Origin: Euclidia mi
Lineage: Eukaryota; Arthropoda; Insecta; Lepidoptera; Erebidae
Direction of reading: 5' to 3'
Assembly (NCBI GenBank): GCA_944739405.2
Contig: OX123182.2
Coordinates: 57,477,183-57,541,182, forward strand
DNA length: 64,000 nt
A program made the translations under genes and the position numbers. Numbering within the stretch: position 1 is the first letter of the stretch; the number at the start of each line of letters is the position of its first letter. Under the pieces are notes generated by a model that was given only the letters and a program-made list of their open reading frames with translations, ran no database searches and was not told the origin of the DNA. This document shows, piece by piece, positions 42,813-51,608 of this stretch.

Positions 42813-43150
42813 CCCGGCGTCGTGGGGGTACAAATTCGTTACATGGACGTCGGGGATGGGTCATAATTACCCTTTTTTTAATCCAGTATCCTGCAATATT
42901 TCGAAAAAAACATTTTTTTTCTAATAACTCTATTGAACCTTGTGTAATTAATTAAAATATCACTTTATTTGTACTAAAAGATATTTATTAGTTAGTTTAC
43001 TTAATTATTAAATATATCACTTTAAAAAGTTAACAAAAATAGCCTTCTCTAGATTAATCACAATAAACACTTATTTTTAATATTTTTTTTAATTTATATG
43101 GCACTTATAGGATCTTTACAAAAGAATCTTTAAAATAAACATAACAAAAA

Positions 43151-43336
43151 TTAATTGGAACCATCAACATGAACACATTCGGCGCATAAAGTTATGAAAT
43201 TTTCGGGGCAAATATGTTTGCCGCAACAATGGCACGTATGGTTAGTCTTTCGGTATTTTTTGATGGGACACAGCTGGCACCTTCTACGAACATTGGGTCT
43301 CTTTGGTGGAGGTTTTACTGGCGATGAGTGTTCCAT
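43151..43336 (-). CDS. piggyBac transposase C-terminal Cys-rich domain, stand-alone frame
   Basis: A frame of 61 codons starting with its own ATG, with a TGA three codons upstream, so it is not the tail of a longer frame. The sequence RRRCQLCPIKKYRK, HTCHCCGKHIC and LCAECV gives the cross-brace Cys/His pattern at the C-terminus of piggyBac transposases, which binds palindromic sites near the element ends. The RNase H-like catalytic domain is entirely absent. If expressed, it could bind DNA but not cut it. It could equally be a passive leftover. Confidence 0.75.
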   Translation of the reverse strand: MEHSSPVKPPPKRPNVRRRCQLCPIKKYRKTNHTCHCCGKHICPENFITLCAECVHVDGSN

Positions 43337-43753
43337 GTTTATTCAAACTTGCAACAAAATACCTACAAATAAAACAAAAACGACTATAATTTATATTCTA
43401 TAAAAACAATAACATATAGATATGTAAAACGATAGATTTTGTCACAAAAATGCAAAAGGAATAGATATAAGCAACTAAACATATTGAAAATATATTAAAA
43501 TATTATTAAAAACCAAAAAAGGACGGAAAAGGACATAATAATAAGCGGACATATGGCTAAAATAGTTACGTTGACTACAGGGATGGGTCATATTTACCTT
43601 TTTCAACTCGCGGCACGTCCAACTCACAGAATATCCGCCGTCCGACTAAGTTCAAGTTAACAACGCGACGAACCAGTCAACACCTCCAGCTATTGAGAAG
43701 AGCGGCAATGTTACGCGCTTTTTGTTAAAATTTCTAGCAATTTTTAAAACGCC

Positions 43754-43768
43754 GGGTCATTATGACCC
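43754..43768. promoter_or_regulatory. Subterminal palindrome of piggyBac derivative
   Basis: gggtcattatgaccc is a perfect 15-bp palindrome close to the right end. Related sites are gggtcataattaccc (42858-42872) and gggtcatatttacct (43585-43599). They resemble in layout the internal repeats bound by the piggyBac Cys-rich domain. Confidence 0.6.
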
Positions 43769-43869
43769 ATCCCCCACGACGCCGGGTTAAGCTACGGTTC
43801 AAAATAATTACGGAAAAAGGAATCGATAAATGGTGCGTGATTTCGATATCGTGCCTTCGCAGATAAAGG

Positions 43870-44400
43870 TTTTTTTATGTGTTGACGTACCTTTAGAAAT
43901 TCAGCCGTATAATATGAGAGAATTTATTCTACTGAGTATGATGGTTCTATTATTTGACCAATGTGTGTTGCCAGTGATGACGTACGGATCAGAGACGTGG
44001 TCGCTCACTATGGGCCTTATCAAAGTCACTCAGAGGGCGATGGAGAGAGGGTGCTTGGAGTTTCCCTGCGAGATCGAATCATAAATGAGGAGATCCACAG
44101 TAGAACCAAAGTCGCCGACATAGCTCTCCGGATAGCCTAGCTGAAGTGGCAGTAGGCAGGGCACATAGCTCGAAGAACCGATGGCCGTTGGGGCAGAAAG
44201 GTTCTGCAGTGGCGGCGACGTACCGGACGACGCAGCAGAGGTAGGCCCCCCGCAAGGTGGACCGACGATCTCGTCAAGATCGCGTGAGGCGGTTGGATGC
44301 GGGCGGCTCAAGACCGGTCTGTGTGGAGAAACTTGGGGGTGGCCTATGTCCAGCAGTGGACGTCGTTTGGCTGATATGATGATGATGATGATGAGTATGC
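43870..44400 (+). pseudogene. RTE-like LINE 3' end
   Basis: Successive frames read FDQCVLPVMTYGSETWSLT, then in other frames AGHIARRTDGRWGRKVLQW, GRPPARWTDDL and AAQDRSVWRNLG. This is the C-terminal region of a second LINE family. It ends 'ctatgtccagcagtggacg' and a (gatgat)n tail. The 5' part is missing and it is frameshifted. Confidence 0.75.
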
Positions 44401-44482
44401 TGGATGATATTGTATGACACCAAGAAATGTGAACTTATTTTTCGGGTAATCAAAATATAACATAACATAACATTACATAACT

Positions 44483-44602
44483 TCACGCCTCTATCCCCGA
44501 AGGGGTAGGCAGAGGTGTACTAGACACCCACACTTTGCCAGTTATGTTTCGGTCCCAATGTAATAGGGGACGAGTCTATTGCCATCTACCGGGCACATTA
44601 TT
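44483..44602 (-). mobile_element. SINE 3' fragment
   Basis: On the minus strand this is the SINE body and tail ('ctacattgggaccgaaacat', 'ctctgcctaccccttcgggg') without the tRNA-derived head, so it is 5'-truncated. Confidence 0.7.
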
Positions 44603-45166
44603 AAGCGAGCGATAATTAACATTTTCAATACACACATAACTTCAAAAAGTCAGAGGTATACACACACATAATTTACGTAATTCCATTAAATTAACAAATA
44701 AAGTAAGCTTTCGGAGAATTGCAACTAATTGCCACTATAGTCAATTCTCAGAATTAATGACAGCTTGTTTACGTCCTTTTGTTCATTCAAGCCGGTGTTG
44801 GCACATTAACGTCTTAATGCAATATTCCTCTATCAATTAATAATGCCTGAGGTTAAAATAAAGCATAATAAATTAATCAATTTACAGTAAAGTTCCTTCT
44901 GAGGTTGACAAAGGATTTCTGTGTTCGCTGCCTTGAATAGGTTATTTGGCGCTAATCACCTAACTTTTAATTAATGACATCGTGTAGTGAATAAAAGTCA
45001 AACGAACTACAGTCAACAGAATTCGGAAGAAACGCCCACAATTTGTTTTGTTTGCCGCCCTCGCGTTTTGTTGACTATAAGCATTAGGAGCCATTTATAA
45101 CTTATATCAACTCAACAAAAAAAGCTTTTATGTAAAAGGCTACTTAGTTCAATATTTGGTTCATAA
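44603..45166. other. Anonymous intergenic DNA
   Basis: AT-rich, with no gene or known repeat recognised. Confidence 0.5.
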
Positions 45167-45232
45167 ATATACCGTAATAATATTACGTACATACATGTAT
45201 GTATGTATGTACGTAATATTATTACGGTATAT
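45167..45232. repeat. 30-bp hairpin at SINE integration site
   Basis: Arms 45167-45196 and 45203-45232 are exact complements with a 6-nt spacer. The left arm is genomic flank that includes the target duplication. The right arm lies inside the insertion, at the end of the SINE tail. Confidence 0.93.
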
Positions 45233-45624
45233 TATAACGTCACGCCTTTTATCCCCGAAGGGGTAGGCAGAGGTGTATTTCTACACCCACTTTTCGCCAG
45301 ATATACTTTAGTCCCACGTAATAAGGGGCGAGCCTATTGCCGTACCGGGCACATTTCCAGACTCCGTGCTGCTACTGAGAATTTCGTGACTGAAAAACCC
45401 AATAACACTGCCCGACCCAGGAATCGAACCCGGGACCTCCCGATCCCACGCGCACATTTATGCCGCGAGACCAACGAGGCAGTCGTCTAGGGTTTGATGT
45501 CGAGTTTTCCGTCTTTACACAAAGATGGTATTTGCATCGTGTTATCCCTTAGTCGCCTCTTACGACACCCACGGGAAGACAGGGGGTGGTGACACTTGTA
45601 TTCTATGCCGTCAACCACACGGCA
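45191..45624 (-). mobile_element. Composite SINE, copy 1
   Basis: Minus strand, with 12-bp target duplications aatattacgtac at 45179-45190 and 45625-45636. From the 5' end it has a block of about 140 bp (tgccgtgtggttgacggc ... catcaaaccct), then a tRNA-like head (A box ttggtctcgcgg, B box gggttcgattcc), a body ('ttacgtgggactaaag') and the tail 'cctaccccttcggggata', matching RTE LINE ends. It is almost identical to 52670-53073, so the family was active recently. Confidence 0.85.
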
Positions 45625-45718
45625 AATATTACGTACGGAGGCTTTATTTAAAAACCGTCTCAGTCTTGGTGCGTTTGCGTAACTTCATGAATATTTGAAA
45701 TAAGCGGCTTATATTTTT

Positions 45719-46010
45719 ACTAGCTTCTGCCCGCGGCTTCGCGCGCGTTAAATTCGCGGTAACTTAAATATATTTCCAATCTTGAGTTGTGTGAAGGCAT
45801 TCCTGATTATTCTAAAGAGTTCAGAAACTCTATAGGGTACAAAGTAATTCGGTCAGTACCCATGACCTTATCTACCGAAAAATACATAATAACATCACCT
45901 AGCATAGAGTTCAATGTCAAAACCATGTTCCAATACATGTCCAATATCTATAAACACTTACGCTTTTAGTAGAGAAAATTGTTTCAGCCGTTTAAGCGTA
46001 GTTTATAATT
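45719..46010 (-). mobile_element. Helitron-like element end
   Basis: On the minus strand the element ends 'cgcgaagccgcgggcagaag' and then CTAGT. The GC-rich hairpin followed by CTAGT is the standard lepidopteran Helitron 3' terminus. The other end is not defined. Confidence 0.6.
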
Positions 46011-46216
46011 TTATAATTAGTTTATTTATGCGAACAATGTAATCACCGTGCACAATATGACAATATATATGATGTGACAGAACTGACAGATATACGATAG
46101 CACATGCGCAGCACTCAATCATAACAGCGCATGTGTTCTTGCTTCCAAGATGTAAATTTGTGCAGTACAAACTTTTACCCTCCCTACAATCCCTCCCAGT
46201 TTAATTTTTGCAACTT

Positions 46217-46346
46217 ATGGTGGCGGCGATAGCCCAGTGGAGTACGTAACGGACTGCCGAGCCGATGGTCTCGGGTTCGTTCCCCAGGTGCCCCGGGCAC
46301 ACACCAATGACTTTTTGAAGTTATGTGTGCATTATAAATTTATAGC
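46217..46346 (+). mobile_element. tRNA-derived SINE head
   Basis: tagcccagtgg (A box) and gggttcgttccc (B box) lie about 35 bases apart, followed by 'ggtgccccgggcacacac'. It is a different head from the composite SINE. Confidence 0.65.
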
Positions 46347-46985
46347 TTTTGCCGGCTTTCTTCGCACGCGTAAATTACGACAAGATAAAATATATTGTAC
46401 AAACACCCTCCTCAAGGAACATACATGCTAAATTTAACCTTCTTGCGCCTAGTAATTTCGGCTGTAATGTGTCTGTCAGTCAATCAGTAACGAAAAGATT
46501 TTATATACATGATTGATGTGATTCCATTGAAAAAATAAATGTTTTTACAAAATCTCTGAATCCACCATCTTAGGGGAAAATTTCCAAAATAAATGTCTTT
46601 GTGTTCGCTAACGTCATTTGCGGATCCAATAAACAAAGTATGAATTTAATCCCTTGAATGCAAAGGTTCTATGCAAATTATAACTCCCCTTTTATCCACT
46701 TAGGTAAGAATTGCCAAAAAGACTTTCTTAGTGTTCACTAACTTCATTTGAGGAACCAATAGGTATAAAAAGTTTGAAGTTAATCTATTCAGGGAATAAA
46801 AAGTTTCATACAAATTCTGACAACCAGTTTAACCCCTTTAGGGGCAGAATTTCCAAAAATCCTCTCTTAATGAGCCCCTACACAACTCAAGGAACATACG
46901 TGCTAAATTTCATCTACTTGCGCTCAGTTGTTTCGGCTGTAGCATGTCTGTCAGTCAATCAGGCACGCATGGATTTTATATACAG
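46347..46985 (-). mobile_element. Helitron-like elements with internal minisatellite units
   Basis: 'tagcttttgccggctttctt' at 46348 is a decayed Helitron-type end (minus). Two copies of 'tttcggctgta..atgtctgtcagtcaatcag' (46458 and 46931) mark the opposite ends. Between 46560 and 46900 lie about two and a half units of the 135-bp minisatellite. Confidence 0.5.
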
Positions 46986-47014
46986 ACAGATTATACAAAT
47001 AAATAATATTTGAC

Positions 47015-47265
47015 TGACACCGTGGTACAGTGGATGGCGTATGCGTCTGCGGGAGGTCTCCAGTTTGATTCCCGGGTCGGGCAAAAGTATTACTGAGTTT
47101 TTCCCAATTCTCAGAAGCAGCACGGAGTCTGCCAATGTGCCCGGAAATGGCAATAGGCTTGCCCCCTATTACGCGGGACCTAATATGCAACATGGCGAGA
47201 TGTGGGTGTAATATTACACCTCTGCCTACCCCTTCGGGGATACAGGAGTGAGACTATAAAAAAAA
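47015..47265 (+). mobile_element. tRNA-derived SINE, near full length
   Basis: A box tggtacagtgg, B box agtttgattccc, body 'attacgcgggacctaat' and tail 'ctgcctaccccttcggggat', then an A-rich end. It serves as the intact reference for the rearranged copy at 20600. Confidence 0.8.
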
Positions 47266-47699
47266 TAAACAAACTGTCTGTAATCTCAAAATACCTGTAT
47301 TGCATAATATTGTTGCTAACCCGTTTCCAGTACCCCAATGATTTATTTAGATTGTTTTTCTGTCCGTCTATTTATTCAGGTTAAGCTTAAAAATGGTTCA
47401 TGAAAACTCGTAAAACAAACTATGAAAATTTTATTTAGGCGTAGCTGTTTGCAAAAGCAAGTTAAAATTAAATTCAAAGATTCCGTCGCAGTATACATTT
47501 GTATATCTCAGCGACATTGTAAAAAAAATGTAAAATAAATTATCCAAGTTCAAAGACCCTTTCTTAGTATTTTAGGTTAAAGAAATGAGAGGAGCCTTGT
47601 TCACCAGTTGGACAAAGCAGATAACTGATAAAAAGTGCTTACCTGCTTAGAAATAAATGAAAATAGCAAAATAATGGTTCTAAGTATTTTGGCTTCTTA

Positions 47700-47815
47700 T
47701 GGCCATATAATTATATCCTAGGCCAACCCGTGGCCAGCGTGGTATAGTAGGCCAATGCCTCCTTTCAAATGTGAGGCCTAGTCCAGCAGTGGACTGTTAA
47801 AGGCTGATGATGATG
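47700..47815 (+). mobile_element. LINE/SINE 3' end with gatgat tail
   Basis: 'gaggcctagtccagcagtgg' followed by 'ggctgatgatgatgaag' is the end also seen at 44340-44395. No coding part is present. Confidence 0.55.
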
Positions 47816-47939
47816 AAGTATTTTGGCTTCTATTGGTCATATAAAGAACCATCCCACATTTTTGTAATTGAAGATGAAGAGCGCTTAGACTCACCTAAGC
47901 GATCTTCACTAACTAAACCTAAAATTAATTTAAATGCAC

Positions 47940-48640
47940 ATAAGGGACGAAGAAAAAAATCAAGTAAAGGAATTAAAAGTTTCATACAAACTGGGACCCC
48001 TTTTTGAACTCCGCGTTATAGTGGTGAATTCACTAACGTCACTTGAGGAACCGATATACAAAGTTTCAAGCGAATCCATTGAAGTATTTTCTTATATTAG
48101 AAAATGGGATACCCTTTCTTAAGCCCCATAGTGACTTCGAAAACTGCTTTCTTGGTGTTTACTAACGTCATTTGAGGAACCTATGTACAAAGTTCGAAGT
48201 TAATCCAATGAAGGAATAAAAAGGTTTCATAGAAATTCCGACTCCCCTTTTAAGCCCTTTAGGGTAAGAAATTACAAAAAGATTTTCTTAATGTTTACTA
48301 AGGTCATTAGTGAAACCAATATACAAAGTTTGAAGTCAATCAGCTGAAGAAATAATAAGTTCCGTTTAATACACACTTTGAGCCCCTCTCTAGCCCCCCG
48401 AGGGTGGGCATTTTCAAAAAATAAATTCTTAGTGTTCACTTTCATTGTTTGAGTGACCAATATACAAAGTTTGAAGTCAATCCATTAAAGGAATAAAAAG
48501 TTACATACAAACGTTGACCCTCAATCTTACCCACTTAGCGGTGGAATTCCCAAAAAAATAATTCAGTTTTGTCTACTGTTCACTATCATCATTTGAGGAA
48601 CCAATTTACAAAGTTTGAAGTCAATCCACTGAAGAAATAA
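47940..48640 (+). repeat. ~135-bp minisatellite, left array
   Basis: About five diverged units, each with 'caaagtttgaagtcaatcc', 'aataaaaagttt.atacaaa', 'ccttaggg' and 'ttcttagtgttcact'. The array is interrupted at 48640 by the BEL/Pao element and continues at 59047. Confidence 0.85.
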
Positions 48641-48901
48641 TGTACGGGCAACGTACATTTCTTGATAATTGATAGATGGAAATGATAGATGGTATAACTT
48701 GAACACTTATTTATTGGTTACCGGAAAGTACAAACTTGATAAACTAGGTATGCTAAATTATGATTAAATGATTGATATGTTAAAATGCTTATGAGTACAC
48801 GATACGCTTGCTGAAAGTGAACTGATTTTATGCATGTTACAAATTGTCACGTTTGGCGTAAAATGCTGACCGCGGCAAATGTACGGTCGTTGGCCCGTAC
48901 A
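48641..48901 (-). repeat. BEL/Pao 3' LTR
   Basis: Starts tgtacgggcaac and ends ttggcccgtaca. It has four more bases than the other LTR, near 48755. Confidence 0.93.
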
Positions 48902-49989
48902 TGTTCCCGGGGGACAAAAGGTGAGAAGTGGTTTGATGAAAGAGGTGCATGTAAAATGATTGTATGTAATTTATGTATGATTACAAGGATGAGCCACTTG
49001 GTCCTTATAGACTAAAGTTGATAAATTTATAGTCTCTAATGATCCTAGTAGGCACGCAACACTACAAAGTTTGTTCACTCACTTTGAACACTGTTTTTTT
49101 TCACAAAAGGCGACGTGCCTCTATCTTGTTTATGTTTACGCGCACTATTTGCTCTACGGAAGCCTAGCACTTTACACTGGCACTGATCATCGTCACTGAT
49201 AGTAGATGACGCCCTGCCCTGGTGGGCCGGCGCGGGCTCCCGCGCTGGCTCACTGCTGCTGCGGGGCGGCGCGGGTGGCACAGGTAGCGCACGTCCGCGA
49301 CACGCCAGCCACACGACGACACCGCCAAGTACCGCGACAACACCCACCACTATGTATATTGCTGTATAGTGATGGATATCTTGATACGAGATGCTCTCCA
49401 CCGTTGCTTGGTTTTCCTTCAAAATGCGAATCTTATCGTGTATTTCCCTCAGTTCATTTTGTGTCTCTGACAGATTCACAGTTTCTATAGGAGTCGTCAT
49501 AGAAAAGTTGATGATATGGTGGATCGGTGGTATATACCCAAGGTTGGTAATATATGACGAAATGTTGATATCACTGCTCATATCCTTGTGCGAGTACAGC
49601 GTGAAGTTCTTTGGTTTTATCATACAGCCTTGACCGAGGTTAATGATTCCTGACCGGCTCAGCTGTTGAGCAGTAACTTGATCGTCGCATAATATTCGCA
49701 CCTGACACCCTTTACAGCAAAAGTAAATAAATGAATTAGCATTGTTCATTCTAATCCATTCATGAACTTATTTTCGATTAACTCATTGATTCGTTTGATG
49801 ATTCACCTCGCACAGGTCATTGTCGCTAATAAGGTGGTTGATAGGATTTTGTATACGACATATAAGGAAAATTTGGCACAAGGTACACACTGCTGTAAAT
49901 CCATTGCCGTCATGGTCATGAAAATATCTTTCTGGAGATTGATACCAACGTACTCGAATTTCGGTACAATGCTGATTTTGCTGTTTCCT

Positions 49990-50065
49990 GATTGTTGCGG
50001 TATAGGTCAATCCTATAAATTTCTTAGTTGTTTTGACTAACTAAAGGTACCTTGATTTCAAAAAG
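49990..50065 (-). repeat. 75-bp duplication flanking the env insertion (left copy)
   Basis: Matches 50757-50831 with a few differences. The two copies bracket the 691-bp insertion in env. Confidence 0.88.
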
Positions 50066-50082
50066 AATTTCTCATTATAACA

Positions 50083-50344
50083 ACAGTGAATTATCGTTGC
50101 TTTAAATTGTGTGAAATATTTTAAAGTATAGCTGTGAAAGCGAAAGAGAATAGTTTAGCATGGTAAATATGTGATTTATGTTTACATAATCATTATAAAA
50201 TGAAGTCCCCCTTTCTTTCTGTATGAACGCGATCACCTCTGAAACGAGCGGATGTTTTTACAGTTTTCACTAATACATAGTGTAATTCCTGAGGAAGGTT
50301 TAAGTAAGTATTTTACGCGGGACAAGCCGCGGGTGAAGTCTAGT
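50083..50344 (+). mobile_element. Helitron-like non-autonomous element, copy 2
   Basis: Near-identical to 39865-40130, with the same acagtgaatt start and the hairpin-plus-ctagt end before T. It lies inside the env insertion and directly abuts the unidentified segment. Confidence 0.62.
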
Positions 50345-50756
50345 TATAAATAAAATAAAAGACATACATTCATATTTAGTAAGGTATTAAATATTGAGTC
50401 AAGAAAATGATTAATTAACAAATAAGCGTGTCATAGTGCGCTGTTGAATTAATCCTATTCTTATAATATACTGGCGGTTATACCCCAACCACATAAAACA
50501 TACAATTTCTGATATTTTTATTAAATTTATAACCAACTTTCTTTCTCAAAGATATATCAAGGAATGGCTTAACTTTGCTGAGTTGCAATTAATCTCGGGA
50601 TTCCATTATATCAGTTTCAGTTCTGATAAATTTGAAGTACTTTGGAATGGTACTCCAGATTTTGATACTATTAAATCTGATAATCTAATTGAGGGTTCTC
50701 AAATAAATGCTAGTAGGTACTGTTCGGATATCAGATACTACTTAAGCTACGGTTTG
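50345..50756 (+). repeat. Unidentified repeated segment, copy 2 (empty piggyBac site)
   Basis: The uninterrupted version of 42438-42812 plus 43787-43800. It contains TTAA at about 50742, where copy 1 holds the piggyBac derivative. A plus-strand frame of about 105 codons runs from about 50443 to 50771, without an ATG near its start. No recognisable domain. Confidence 0.7.
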
Positions 50757-50831
50757 GATGTTGCGGTATAGGTATCAACCTATAAATTTCTTAGTTGTTT
50801 TGACTAACTAAAGGTACCTTGATTCAAAAAG
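50757..50831 (-). repeat. 75-bp duplication flanking the env insertion (right copy)
   Basis: Partner of 49990-50065. It is far longer than a normal transposon target duplication. Confidence 0.88.
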
Positions 50832-51608
50832 ACAGTATTTTTCCGATGCTCTTGTTTTAACTGTCAGCAGTTGATAGATACTTTTTATATCGTTCTGCAC
50901 ATCATCAATCGGCAGTGAGAACTCCTTGGAGAGCTGACTTGCGATTTTGCTTAGTTCGCCTTTTAGTTGTTCCGGTGACAGTAAATGCGGGTTAAATCGA
51001 CCATGATATACGTCGATGTCTGGTAACATGTCTTGTATGTTTTTCAGATTCTGTAACATATTATTGGCGATAACAGCGGTAAATGTGAACATGTTTAAAT
51101 CTAAACTGTTTTGAATTTCTTTCTGAAAGTTTTTTGTGGCATTGTCTAACTTCAATAAATGCTGGTTGATTACTTTATGTTGTTTGTCAATCAAACTAGT
51201 AGTTCTCTTCAAGATATCATACTCTGACTCTATGATGGAAGTCTGATTGCGCCATAATGATGCCATATACCCTTGATTATCTTTGATAAGTTGAATATCT
51301 CTTTGATATTGCTCCGCGAAATGTTTATCTAATACGCCGAACAGGCTATTGGCGATGTAACCGACACCGTTGATAAGCCCCCGGCGCTGTCGCGTGCGAG
51401 AATGCTGACTCAGGAGCATATGGTTATAATATTCAAGTTCATTGTATCCATGCTGTAATTGTAATAACGCTACATCGCATCGGATAGTTTTGTTTATTTT
51501 TGTACACTGGTCATCCAAGTACTGTATGTATTTATTTAGAGCCAAAAATCCTTGTTGATATGGTTGCATGTCGTAATAGGCTAATATCTTCCACTCGTCT
51601 CTTACGAG

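Larger units (their letters stand above)
42813..43786 (-). mobile_element. piggyBac-like deletion derivative (974 bp)
   Basis: Terminal inverted repeats cccggcgtcgtggggg and cccccacgacgccggg are flanked by TTAA on both sides (42809-42812 and 43787-43790). TTAA targeting is the hallmark of piggyBac. The related repeat at 50740 reads 'actactTTAAgctacgg' without the element, an empty site that confirms both boundaries. The interior encodes only the C-terminal Cys-rich domain. Subterminal copies of gggtcat.a.t.accc occur at both ends. Confidence 0.93.
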
